Source: an uncultured Chlorobiaceae bacterium | Lineage (GTDB): Bacteria > Bacteroidota > Chlorobiia > Chlorobiales > Chlorobiaceae | Length of the DNA stretch: 64,000 bases | Direction of reading: 5' to 3' | Assembly: GCA_903994455.1 (NCBI GenBank) | Contig: CAJEXI010000001.1 | Location: 175,323-239,322 of the forward strand | In this document: positions 8,922 through 17,283 of the stretch, in pieces | Numbering within the stretch: position 1 is the stretch's first letter | How the letters are laid out: the number at the start of each line of letters is the position of its first letter | The notes under the pieces: generated by a model | Databases searched by the model: none | Seen by the model: the letters and a program-made list of their open reading frames with translations, nothing else | Told to the model about the DNA's origin: nothing | Translations under genes and position numbers: made by a program

Positions 8922-10037
8922 ATGAATTCATTGTTCAGAAGCTTTTTTATATTTCTTTTTTTTGGTTTATTCTTTGGATGTAATGGCCAAAAAAGTGAAA
9001 CAATTAAGATTGGTGCCATACTTCCCATGAGCGGAAAAATGGCAAATTATGGTAAAAGTAGTCAAGCCGCACTACAAGCCATGCTTAAGGTTATTAATGT
9101 AGAAAGATCTCAAAAAGGTTATCCTTTGATGGAGTTAGTTGTTGAAGACGATAAAATGGAAGTAAAGGGAGGTGTGAGTGCTATTAATAAGCTAATTCAA
9201 AAAGATAAGGTGCCAGCGGTAATAGGGCCTGATGCAAGTTCGATTGCACTTGGAGTAGCTCCAATTGCTGAAGCGAATAAAACAGTTGTTATTTCACCAG
9301 CATCGACAAGTACTGATATAACTAAAGCTGGAGATTATATATTTCGAACTATTCTATCCGGTGAATATGAGGGTAAAATTGCCGCTTCATTGTATAATAA
9401 GTTATATGCGCCGAAGAAATTGGTTATTATGTATATAAATAATGAGTATGGCATAAGTTTAAAAAATAGTTTTGTAAAAAATATTGATAAATCTATTCCT
9501 TTAAAAGAAATTTCTTATGACGAAAAAGAAATTAACTTTTCATCATATCTTACAAAAATTAAGTTGGCAGGAGATGATGTTATATATTTGATAGGTTACA
9601 ATGAGATGGTTCAAATTTATCAACAGGCCAAAGAATTAGATTTGCAAGTTAAGTGGCTTGGCACTGCACAGATGGGTACTCAAACATTGATCAAACAAAT
9701 TGGTTCTTCTGCTGATGGTACGATATTTCCTTTTTGGGAATTAAATGTTGATCAAATCAAAAAAACTAATAGCCAATTCTATTCCGAATTTGCCAAGCTT
9801 TCAGGTGGTATGGAACTTGATGCTTTTGCAGCAAACTCTGTTGATGCGTTACTCATATTGAATGATATAATCAAAGACAATAGTAAAATATCCGGTGAAG
9901 AAATTAAACAAAAGCTTTATAACATTAAAAATTTCAATGGAATAACCGGCTCTATTTCCTTTGATGCAAATGGCGACGTTGATAAAATGACGGTTGTTAA
10001 AATAGTACAAAGCGGAACAATAGTTACTTATAGGTAA
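8922..10037 (+). CDS. livK: Liv-type ABC importer, substrate-binding lipoprotein
   Basis: 371 residues from the ATG at 8922. An upstream start at 8853 is possible but would put 23 polar residues before the signal peptide. The signal ends in the lipobox LFFGC, so the protein would be a lipoprotein anchored through C20. The mature part is a periplasmic type I binding protein: KIGAILPMSG at its start, then VIGPDASS and SPASTSTDITKAGDYIFR, as in LivJ/LivK and amide-binding relatives. It would capture the solute for the LivH/LivM-type channel. It is the only binding protein in the cassette, and strongly AT-rich. Confidence 0.88.
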   Translation: MNSLFRSFFIFLFFGLFFGCNGQKSETIKIGAILPMSGKMANYGKSSQAALQAMLKVINVERSQKGYPLMELVVEDDKMEVKGGVSAINKLIQKDKVPAVIGPDASSIALGVAPIAEANKTVVISPASTSTDITKAGDYIFRTILSGEYEGKIAASLYNKLYAPKKLVIMYINNEYGISLKNSFVKNIDKSIPLKEISYDEKEINFSSYLTKIKLAGDDVIYLIGYNEMVQIYQQAKELDLQVKWLGTAQMGTQTLIKQIGSSADGTIFPFWELNVDQIKKTNSQFYSEFAKLSGGMELDAFAANSVDALLILNDIIKDNSKISGEEIKQKLYNIKNFNGITGSISFDANGDVDKMTVVKIVQSGTIVTYR

Positions 10038-10055
10038 TTGGAATATTGTATTTAG

Positions 10056-10949
10056 ATGATATATATGTTGTCAAATATTCAAGTTGTTATAAATATTTTA
10101 GTTACAAGTGCCTTATATCTACTGGTAAGTATCTCTTTTGCTAGTATATATTATCCAGTTAAATATTTTCATATTGCACATGCTGCGGTAATAACAGTTG
10201 CATCATATTTTGTTTTTCTTTTTGCAAATCAACTTTTAATCCCTTTTTCTGCTGCGGTTGTTCTCGCGATTGCATTGGCATCGATCGTAGGAATACTTTT
10301 TGATATTTTGGGTTACCGCCCAATGCGTAAAAAGAATCTAGCGTCATTAACATATCTCATTGCATCACTTGGCTTATACGTTATTCTTCAAAACGCCATT
10401 TCACTCTCTTTTGGCGATGACACAAAAGTCATCAACACCGCAGAAGTAACCGTTGGTCATGAAGTATTTGGAGCCTACATTACAACTGTTCAAATCTTAA
10501 CAATTTGTGTTTCTCTTATCTTATTTATCGCAGTCAACCTTTTTCTGCATTACACTGCAACCGGGAAATCAATTCGTGCGGTCTCAAGCAATCCTGAACT
10601 TTGCAATATCTATGGCATTTCATCCAATAAAATCATTCTCATCGCTTTCGCCCTTGGATCAGCCTTAGCGGCAGTAGCCGGAATACTCTCAGCAATGGAC
10701 ACCAACATGACGCCAACATTTGGCTTCAATCTTTTGATGTATGGTATCGTTGCTATGATTATTGGAGGAGTTGGGAGCACAAGGGGGTTACTTGCTGGTT
10801 CGTTACTGGTTGCAACAGCACAACATCTCTCTGCATTTTATCTTGATACAAAATGGATGGATGCCGTGACATACATTATTCTCATTCTCTTTTTGATCTG
10901 GAAGCCGCTTGGTTTTAGTGGCAAACGGCTGAAAAAAGTGGAGGTGTAG
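10056..10949 (+). CDS. livH: Liv-type ABC importer, permease subunit (LivH family)
   Basis: 297 residues, about eight membrane helices, with the LivH pattern YFHIAHAAVIT near the start and GKSIRAVSSNPELCNIYGI in the cytoplasmic coupling loop. A second ATG at 10065 is an alternative start. The composition changes inside the gene: up to about 10360 it is AT-rich like the upstream genes, and after that it resembles the core genome. The next gene begins one base after the stop, so translation is probably coupled. Confidence 0.88.
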   Translation: MIYMLSNIQVVINILVTSALYLLVSISFASIYYPVKYFHIAHAAVITVASYFVFLFANQLLIPFSAAVVLAIALASIVGILFDILGYRPMRKKNLASLTYLIASLGLYVILQNAISLSFGDDTKVINTAEVTVGHEVFGAYITTVQILTICVSLILFIAVNLFLHYTATGKSIRAVSSNPELCNIYGISSNKIILIAFALGSALAAVAGILSAMDTNMTPTFGFNLLMYGIVAMIIGGVGSTRGLLAGSLLVATAQHLSAFYLDTKWMDAVTYIILILFLIWKPLGFSGKRLKKVEV

Positions 10950-10950
10950 A

Positions 10951-12651
10951 GTGCATTTAGATTTCCTTAATAAGGTTACATTAGAGGATTTAGAGAGGTA
11001 TTTTTTTTTACTCTCCCCGTGGAGAGAAAAGAATGTGGAGCTGAAAGACAGGGAAAATTATTTGCTACATGCAATTAGTAAAGATTTATTCATTTTGGAT
11101 TTTGTGCAATGTTTGGCTAGTCATGGCATAAAAGAGCCGATATATGAAATTAAAGTTAAAAGTGAATCCATTGGTACGAAGCTTGTTACTGATACCGTCA
11201 ATTTTATTGCCCTGACTTTAGAATTGCAAAACTTTACTCGTCTGCAATTTTGTTTAAACTGGAATATTGATGATATCTGTTTGCAGGTATTTAACACCAA
11301 ATGTAAGATTGAACAAAATGAAATTCTTTTTTTGATTGATCAATATTTAAGGTTTTTAGATTATTCATTGAAAAGCCGACTTTTTTATATTCTCTTTAAC
11401 TCTCCATATAACAAAAATCTGATCGTTTCAGATCGAATGTCACCGTTATGGCTTAATTATTTATGGGCATTCTCAATCCTGATAAAACAGTTTCAAAATT
11501 ATTTTACTGATGTATCTATTTTTAAGTTTTTCAGGTTTTGGTTAACCAGACTTCATCAAGCTGGCGCCTGGTCATCAAATCTTATTGATTTAAAACATAT
11601 TTCCGCGCAATGTGCATTTTATGATGACCCTGAAAATAATCGAATTTTTACACATGTTGACTACTTCGGAAGTATTTTAGGTGCTCAATATTTAAGGGAA
11701 TATTCTTCCCACATACAATTTCCTGTTTTAAGCAATAATATTATAGAAAGCCGATATCAATCTATTGAGCACATTGACGAGCAAATATACAACAGAATGT
11801 CTGCATGTATGGTTGCTGCACAAGGAAGTGAGTCTGGAGAAATTTTAACTGGGATTTCAACAGGGACAATTTTTTATGATGATTCTGTTGTATTGAAAGC
11901 GTTTAATTTTTTGAAATATTTTTCATCAGCTCATTTCATGGGGCAGTTAGGAGAATTATTTGGATTGTCTTTAGTTAATTCCCGTTATAATCTAAACAGC
12001 TCAGAGATAGTATGTATACCTGGATCGTCGATTTTAATCAGAACAAAAAAAGGAGCAAAGCAAGGCCCAGATGGTCTCTTGGCAAGTGTTGCTTTTGATA
12101 ATAATCAGTTTATAATTACAATCCACGCTGTAATAGAGGTCAAATCATTTAGAATAAGCAAAAATAAACTAGCCAGTCAATTATATAATCATTTAAAAAG
12201 GTTAAAAGAAGGCACTGTTGAGTTGATATATAACGAAGGTGATGATTGTATAAAATATTTTGCTCCTAAAATTGGTATTGGTAAAAATTGTTACAAATCA
12301 TCTTTGGTTAAAAAAATTGAATTCAGTGATAAGGTCGAGTATATTGGCGTTATTCCATCTTCGGCAAGAAAAATATATCCATCACCTGTTGCTTTGATCG
12401 AGATGCCATGGTTTCCCACTGGATTTCGTTTAATGGGGTATTCATTTATGTGTTGGGTTATTGTGAATCTCGGCCGAGTTGGAAATGGAGGAGATTACCA
12501 GAAAGGAAAATATTCTTGGATAAAAAGACTCGAACTATTGTTAAAAAACGAGAAGGTAAATTATCGAGATAAACGAAGTGTTGAGGCGTTTCTTGATATT
12601 CTTAAAAATGGTATTAATAATCCGGATAATTATTGGGTTCCGTTGAATTGA
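10951..12651 (+). CDS. unknown protein with a PD-(D/E)xK-like nuclease motif
   Basis: 566 residues from a GTG start preceded by GAGGTG. I do not recognise the family. The N-terminal 350 residues show no known motif. Between 373 and 400 lies a pattern typical of restriction-type nucleases: P373-D374-G-L-L, a hydrophobic strand, then IEVKSF with E396-x-K398. A basic segment (RTKKGAKQG) stands just before it. This fits the PD-(D/E)xK catalytic layout, though three residues alone do not prove the fold. The gene is AT-rich and sits between the livH and livM types with a one-base and a five-base gap, an unusual place for a nuclease. There are no transmembrane segments of note. Confidence 0.6.
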   Translation: MHLDFLNKVTLEDLERYFFLLSPWREKNVELKDRENYLLHAISKDLFILDFVQCLASHGIKEPIYEIKVKSESIGTKLVTDTVNFIALTLELQNFTRLQFCLNWNIDDICLQVFNTKCKIEQNEILFLIDQYLRFLDYSLKSRLFYILFNSPYNKNLIVSDRMSPLWLNYLWAFSILIKQFQNYFTDVSIFKFFRFWLTRLHQAGAWSSNLIDLKHISAQCAFYDDPENNRIFTHVDYFGSILGAQYLREYSSHIQFPVLSNNIIESRYQSIEHIDEQIYNRMSACMVAAQGSESGEILTGISTGTIFYDDSVVLKAFNFLKYFSSAHFMGQLGELFGLSLVNSRYNLNSSEIVCIPGSSILIRTKKGAKQGPDGLLASVAFDNNQFIITIHAVIEVKSFRISKNKLASQLYNHLKRLKEGTVELIYNEGDDCIKYFAPKIGIGKNCYKSSLVKKIEFSDKVEYIGVIPSSARKIYPSPVALIEMPWFPTGFRLMGYSFMCWVIVNLGRVGNGGDYQKGKYSWIKRLELLLKNEKVNYRDKRSVEAFLDILKNGINNPDNYWVPLN

Positions 12652-12656
12652 TTTAT

Positions 12657-13538
12657 ATGGAATATTTTCTACACCTCTTCATTCTGATCTGCTTTTACAC
12701 CATGCTGTCGCAAAGCCTGAATCTCTCTGCTGGTTTTGCAGGGCTCATCTCTTTGACTCATGCAGGGTTTTATGGCATTGGAGCATATACAACAGCAATC
12801 CTTTCGACCTACTACGGTTTTTCATTCTGGCCAAGTATTCCACTGGCAATGCTTATCAGTGGTTTTATTGCTTTTATTGTCTCTCTTATCGCTTTGCGTA
12901 CAGTGGATGATTATTTCATTATATGCACCCTTGGCATTCAGGTTATTCTTTTCTCCATCATGAATAACTGGATGGAGTTGACCAGAGGGCCGCTCGGTAT
13001 TCCTGGTATCCCTTCTATTCAATTATTCGGATTCAGCGTCGAGAGTAAAACTTCATTTCCCTTGCTCTCCCTTCTCTTTGTTCTCCTTATATGGTTTGTC
13101 TTACGGAATATCTCCCGATCAGGTTTTGGGAAAACATTGACCGCAATCAGTGAAGACGAAATCTACAGCCAAAGCATCGGCAAAAATGTTTATCTCTCCA
13201 AAACAGTCTCGTTCACATTGAGCGCCATGTTGGTAGCCATTCCTGGCACATTGTACGCACATTACATCTCCTACATTGACCCGACCAGCTTCACGGTCAA
13301 TGAATCTATTTTTGTTCTCTCCATCGTCATCATTGGCGGCCTTGGCAACCTCTCCGGCAGTTTTTTTGCCTCAGCATTTTTAGTCTTGCTGCCTGAAGCA
13401 CTCCGTTTTGTCGGTATGCCCGACAGCATAGCCGCCAACATGCGGCAAATTATCTATGGCTTGATTTTAGTCATGGTCATGATGACCGGGAAAAATGGGG
13501 TGAAAGAGTTGTTGCAACCTATCGCAAAAAAGAGCTGA
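12657..13538 (+). CDS. livM: Liv-type ABC importer, permease subunit (LivM family)
   Basis: 293 residues from the ATG at 12657, five bases after the previous stop; a TTG at 12633 would overlap that gene. It has about nine membrane helices and the LivM hallmark near the N-terminus (LSAGFAGLISLTHAGFYGIG), plus GKTLTAISEDEIYSQSIG in the coupling loop and IGGLGNLSGSFF near the end. It completes the set of two ATPases, one binding protein and two permeases. Composition is core-like, unlike the unknown gene just upstream. It is the last gene of the cassette. Confidence 0.88.
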   Translation: MEYFLHLFILICFYTMLSQSLNLSAGFAGLISLTHAGFYGIGAYTTAILSTYYGFSFWPSIPLAMLISGFIAFIVSLIALRTVDDYFIICTLGIQVILFSIMNNWMELTRGPLGIPGIPSIQLFGFSVESKTSFPLLSLLFVLLIWFVLRNISRSGFGKTLTAISEDEIYSQSIGKNVYLSKTVSFTLSAMLVAIPGTLYAHYISYIDPTSFTVNESIFVLSIVIIGGLGNLSGSFFASAFLVLLPEALRFVGMPDSIAANMRQIIYGLILVMVMMTGKNGVKELLQPIAKKS

Positions 13539-13750
13539 TCATTAATTCAATGCTTCCCCATGCCCCATTGTATCAGCTTGTTTCCTCCTATGCAAGCGAA
13601 TGAAATTCAACGGCTTGCTTTATTTGTCCTGCTGAAAATAGTATTGATAACTGGATATGCTCCAAAATATACGTAACTTCTTGAAAGGTTCTTGGTTTCC
13701 AAAACGCTACAGCTTAGGCAACGGGTGTATTGTGGTAGTAGGTGTCAACA

Positions 13751-14041
13751 ATGCGCCTTGCAAAACAATACGCCGAGAGCGTACAAATCATAATAAAGCA
13801 AATGGAAGCAATTCGAGAAATTCAAACCGTGGAAAAGGGGCACGTCAATATTCGGCTTCCCAGGCAATTTTTGGGGCAGCAAGTTGAAATTATTGTGCTT
13901 TCCATGACACAACGTGATGAAGGCGCTCTTGCTAAAAAAAGTCTTGGGGGATGCATGCATCAGTATGCAAATACTGCATTTATTGATCGCGAACATGAAG
14001 CATGGCAAAACGCTGTAAATGAAAAATATGGTGATTGTTGA
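13751..14041 (+). CDS. antitoxin-like protein of a VapBC-type pair
   Basis: 96 residues from the ATG at 13751, which has AGGTG about eight bases upstream; a GTG at 13742 is the alternative. The middle (IRLPRQFLGQQVEIIVL) is like a dimerising DNA-binding antitoxin, and the tail (SLGGCMHQYANTAFIDREHEAWQNAV) has the form by which many VapB proteins wrap the PIN toxin. Its last bases overlap the start of a PIN-toxin remnant by 14 bases, the usual gene order. The antitoxin seems intact; the toxin does not. Confidence 0.7.
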   Translation: MRLAKQYAESVQIIIKQMEAIREIQTVEKGHVNIRLPRQFLGQQVEIIVLSMTQRDEGALAKKSLGGCMHQYANTAFIDREHEAWQNAVNEKYGDC

Positions 14042-14141
14042 TACTTTACTTTGGGCATATCATGCTGTTGAACAGTATGAGGTTTTGACTTTTGATGAAA
14101 ACCTTCAAAAGCTTATAAAAAAAACTGATATGGAGAAATAG
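14028..14141 (+). pseudogene. internally deleted PIN-domain (VapC-like) toxin
   Basis: A 37-codon frame starts at ATG 14028 inside the antitoxin's end. It reads MVIVDTLLWAYHAVEQ, the usual first strand and helix of a PIN domain with its catalytic aspartate. It then jumps directly to YEVLTFDENLQKLIKKT, which is the usual last strand (the xLTxDxxL region) of the same domain. The roughly 80-90 residues normally between them are missing in frame. Such a product cannot hold the full acidic active site, so the toxin should be dead. Confidence 0.7.
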
Positions 14142-14186
14142 CCGCCTTCGAAAACCAACTCGCATACCATCTTCCCAACATCCATC

Positions 14187-15806
14187 TCAATGCGCCCCCG
14201 ACAGATCAGCCTTCTCCTCTTTTTTAATCTTGATAAAGAAGAGCAGCGGCAAGGCAATTGCGAACAGCAAAGCGACAAGCATGAAGGCATCCATGTAGGC
14301 CAGATGGTGGCTTTGAACAGTCAGAGTGCCTTCAAGCGAGTTCAATGCGGCCAACTCTGCACCAGCGGGCGAAAGGCCACTTTTCATGGTGGCAGTCTGC
14401 TTTATAGCATCAAGCCTTGCAACGGCAGCCGGGTCGTAAGGCGACAGATGGCTGAGTAGCTCCACTCTATGCTCTCCTACCCGTTTGACGATAAAGGTGT
14501 TAATGAGCGCTATACCGAATGAGCCTCCAAGTTGGCGCACCATGTTATTGAGACCGGTAGCCTGTCCGATGTCTTTGCCGTGCAGTCCTGATACTGCAAG
14601 CATGGTGACAGGAATAAAGATGAATCCGAGAGCCAGGCCACGAAGGAGCAGTATCCAGAAAAAGTCGGAAGCCCCGGATTGCATGGTTTGCTGGCCAAGT
14701 GCCCAGCAGAAGATGATGAATGCGACCATACCTACAGCCATCAGCTTTTTTGGTGAGACGCCTTTTTGCATTGCTATGCCGAGCGGCATGGAGATCATGC
14801 CGGTTACCATGGCGCTGGGGAAGAGTACCAGTCCGGTCAGTAAAGCAGTAAATCCGAGCAGACGCTGTACAAAGACGGGAAAGACAAAGAGTGAGCCGTA
14901 GAGGCCGAAACCTACAACAAAGGTAAGTATCGCCGCTATGGGCAGGTTGTGGCTGCGGGCCAGCACGCGCAGGTCAACGGCTGGTTCTTCAGTGTGAAGT
15001 TCCCACCAGACAAACGCAACAAGCGCTACCACCGCGATGATGGTAAACCAGGTGATATAGGGTGTTTCAAACCAGTCTTTTGACTCTCCCCGCTCAAGAA
15101 TGAATTGCAGTGAGCCTATGCCGAGCGCCAGCAGCCCGATGCCGGTCCAGTCAATTTTTGAAACCGAGTGCTTGACCTTCGGTTCTCTGAGAAAGGTGAA
15201 GGAGGACCATGCTGCCAGTAACCCGATCGGGATATTGACAAAAAAGCACCACTCCCAGGAGAAATAGTCCACAAGGTATCCGCCGAGAAGGGGGCCTATG
15301 GTTGGGCCAAGTACCAGCCCCATCGAAAAAATACCGGTTGCCTTGCCGCGCTCTTCGGGCCGGTAGGTTTCATAGAGGATGGCCTGGGATGTTGGCAACA
15401 GTGCTCCCCCGCCGATACCCTGCAGAAAGCGGAAAAAGACCAGTGCCCAGATGTCGGTAGCCAAGCCGCAAAAAAGCGATGCTACGGTAAAAAGCAGAAT
15501 AGAACCGATGTAGTAGTTTCTGCGTCCAAGCAGGTTGCCGAGAAATCCGGAAAGAGGTATAACAATGACATTCGCAATGGCATAGCTGGTGACGACCCAT
15601 GCAACATCATCAATGCTGGCGCCGAGGTTGCCGCTTATTTGTGTAATGGCAACGTTGACAATGGTGGTGTCGATCAGCTCAAGCATGGCCGAGACGATGA
15701 CCGTCAGGGTGATGATGATTTTGCGAAATCCTGTGTCGTAGGTCTGTGCGGGATTCGGCAGCATTGCTGCTACTGCGGTGCCGCTCTGTTGTGATGACTG
15801 GGCCAT
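14187..15806 (-). CDS. emrB: EmrB/QacA-family drug efflux transporter (MFS, DHA2)
   Basis: 539 residues, 14 membrane helices. Hallmarks of the DHA2 family are present: LDTTIVNVA-like ELIDTTIVNVAI near residue 43, WVVTSYAIANVIVIPLSGFL, RFLQGIGGGALLPTSQAIL and LGPTIGPLLGGYLVDYFSW. As the inner-membrane pump it would export drugs or other hydrophobic compounds through EmrA and a TolC channel. It is the last gene of a four-gene minus-strand operon (TolC, Usp, EmrA, EmrB), 20 bases after emrA. Confidence 0.92.
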   Translation of the reverse strand: MAQSSQQSGTAVAAMLPNPAQTYDTGFRKIIITLTVIVSAMLELIDTTIVNVAITQISGNLGASIDDVAWVVTSYAIANVIVIPLSGFLGNLLGRRNYYIGSILLFTVASLFCGLATDIWALVFFRFLQGIGGGALLPTSQAILYETYRPEERGKATGIFSMGLVLGPTIGPLLGGYLVDYFSWEWCFFVNIPIGLLAAWSSFTFLREPKVKHSVSKIDWTGIGLLALGIGSLQFILERGESKDWFETPYITWFTIIAVVALVAFVWWELHTEEPAVDLRVLARSHNLPIAAILTFVVGFGLYGSLFVFPVFVQRLLGFTALLTGLVLFPSAMVTGMISMPLGIAMQKGVSPKKLMAVGMVAFIIFCWALGQQTMQSGASDFFWILLLRGLALGFIFIPVTMLAVSGLHGKDIGQATGLNNMVRQLGGSFGIALINTFIVKRVGEHRVELLSHLSPYDPAAVARLDAIKQTATMKSGLSPAGAELAALNSLEGTLTVQSHHLAYMDAFMLVALLFAIALPLLFFIKIKKEEKADLSGAH

Positions 15807-15826
15807 GCGTTTATGGTTTCCGGTGT

Positions 15827-16867
15827 TTATTTTACCTTAACATCGACCACGACATTCATACCTGCAGCAAGCGGGTAATGTTTGTCAGGTTTTTCGGTAA
15901 AGATGATTTTTACCGGGACACGCTGTGTTACCTTCACAAAGTTGCCGCTTGCGTTGTCGGGCGGGAGCAGTGCAAATTTTGCTCCGGTACCGGATGAGAG
16001 CGATTCCACCTTGCCATTGAACTCTTTGTCGGGGTAGGCGTCCACCTTGATAATGACCGGTAGGCCGGGGGCAATTTTGTCGAGCTGGGTCTCCTTGAAA
16101 TTTGCGACAATCCAGAGATTCTTGCTTCCGACAAGTGCGATAAGCTGCTGGCCGGGGGCGACGTACTGGCCTGGCTGCACATTCTTTTTAGAAACCTGAC
16201 CGGCGGCAGGGGCGGTAATGGTTGTGTAGGACAACTGCAGTTCAGCTTCATGCAACTCTGCTTCGCGTTTTTTAACTTCGGCCATCTTTAAGGGTACCAG
16301 AGCAAGCGACGCCTCATATTGATTGCCCGCAGCAGCATATTGGGCTGAAGCAGCCTGTGCGCCTGCACTGACACCATCAAACTCTGCCTGGGAAATTACG
16401 TCCTGTGCACGAAGATTTTTGTTGCGGCGAAGGTCGGCCTGCTGTTTCCTGTTTGTCGCTTCCGCAGCGCTGGCTGAGGCTTTTGCGGCGTTTGCCTGAT
16501 CGACCGTAGCTTTTACCGAGGCTTGCGCGCTGAGTAATGCCGCAGCGGCAATTTCGCGGCGTACTGCATAATCGTTTGCGTCAAGCCGTATCAGAGTATC
16601 ACCCTTTTTAACCTGCAGGTTATCAGTTGCCAAGACCTCTTCAACTTTTCCGGGAACACGGGAAATGACCGGATAGATATCCCCTTCAATCTGGGCGTTG
16701 TCCGTTTCAACATAAAGGAACGAGTGGTAGAGCCTGCTACCACCCCAAATCAGGGCAATAGTCAGGAGAACGCCGATAATCACGAGACGCAGCGGGTTCG
16801 ATGGTGTTCCCGCTTCTTTTCCGGAAGGAGTGTTTTCAGCCATTTTATTTGATTCAGGTTGTTCCAT
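15827..16867 (-). CDS. emrA: EmrA/HlyD-family membrane-fusion protein
   Basis: 346 residues: a cytoplasmic tail, one membrane helix (about 27-47, LRLVIIGVLLTIALIWGG), then the periplasmic adaptor. The biotinyl/lipoyl-like halves are visible (ETDNAQIEGDIYPVISRVPGKV and TITAPAAGQVSKKNVQPGQYVAPGQ), separated by an alanine-rich coiled-coil hairpin, then the beta-barrel (LWIVANFKETQLDKI). It links the EmrB pump to the TolC-like channel. Its ATG overlaps the end of the Usp gene by 14 bases, so translation is likely coupled. Confidence 0.92.
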   Translation of the reverse strand: MEQPESNKMAENTPSGKEAGTPSNPLRLVIIGVLLTIALIWGGSRLYHSFLYVETDNAQIEGDIYPVISRVPGKVEEVLATDNLQVKKGDTLIRLDANDYAVRREIAAAALLSAQASVKATVDQANAAKASASAAEATNRKQQADLRRNKNLRAQDVISQAEFDGVSAGAQAASAQYAAAGNQYEASLALVPLKMAEVKKREAELHEAELQLSYTTITAPAAGQVSKKNVQPGQYVAPGQQLIALVGSKNLWIVANFKETQLDKIAPGLPVIIKVDAYPDKEFNGKVESLSSGTGAKFALLPPDNASGNFVKVTQRVPVKIIFTEKPDKHYPLAAGMNVVVDVKVK

Positions 16868-17282
16868 GGTCTTTGTTGTTGTCAGGTGTTTTCAGAATGA
16901 CGACGGGGCACAACGCCTGGCGCATGACCGATTCTGCAGTGCTTCCCATCAGCAGGCGGGCTATGGCGGTGTTGCCGTGGGAGCCAAGAATGATCATGTC
17001 CGCATGGTGCTCTCTTGCATAGTTGAGAATCGCGGCTGCAGGTTCACCGTGCTGCACCGTAAAGAGGGCGCGTACCTTGTTGCCGGAAAGCATATCACTG
17101 TAGCGCGAGAATTCATGCAGGTGTTTTCTTAACATGCCATCCTCACTCTCGGCTCCATGCGCGACATAAAGTACCATGAGTTCTGCACCGGCGCAATGCA
17201 TTGCAGCAGCATATCGAACGACGGCATCGGATGCTGCGGAAAAATCCACAGCGCAGATAATTTTTTTCAGTGGTAGTTCCAT
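16854..17282 (-). CDS. universal stress protein (UspA family)
   Basis: 142 residues. It starts with the typical strand KKIICAVDFSAASDAVVRYA and ends with the ATP-binding loop pattern ADMIILGSHGNTAIARLLMGSTAESVMRQALCPVVIL (G-x2-G-x9-G-S/T). This class binds ATP and usually supports survival under stress. It lies between the TolC-like gene (one-base gap) and emrA (14-base overlap), which is not the common emr layout and suggests stress-linked expression of the pump. Confidence 0.9.
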   Translation of the reverse strand: MELPLKKIICAVDFSAASDAVVRYAAAMHCAGAELMVLYVAHGAESEDGMLRKHLHEFSRYSDMLSGNKVRALFTVQHGEPAAAILNYAREHHADMIILGSHGNTAIARLLMGSTAESVMRQALCPVVILKTPDNNKDHGTT

Positions 17283-17283
17283 T

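Noticed and set aside
13657..13887. 76-codon frame overlapping the first antitoxin gene
   Set aside because: Its product is low-complexity (Asn/Arg/Ser-rich) and out of phase with the antitoxin, which has family features and a ribosome site.
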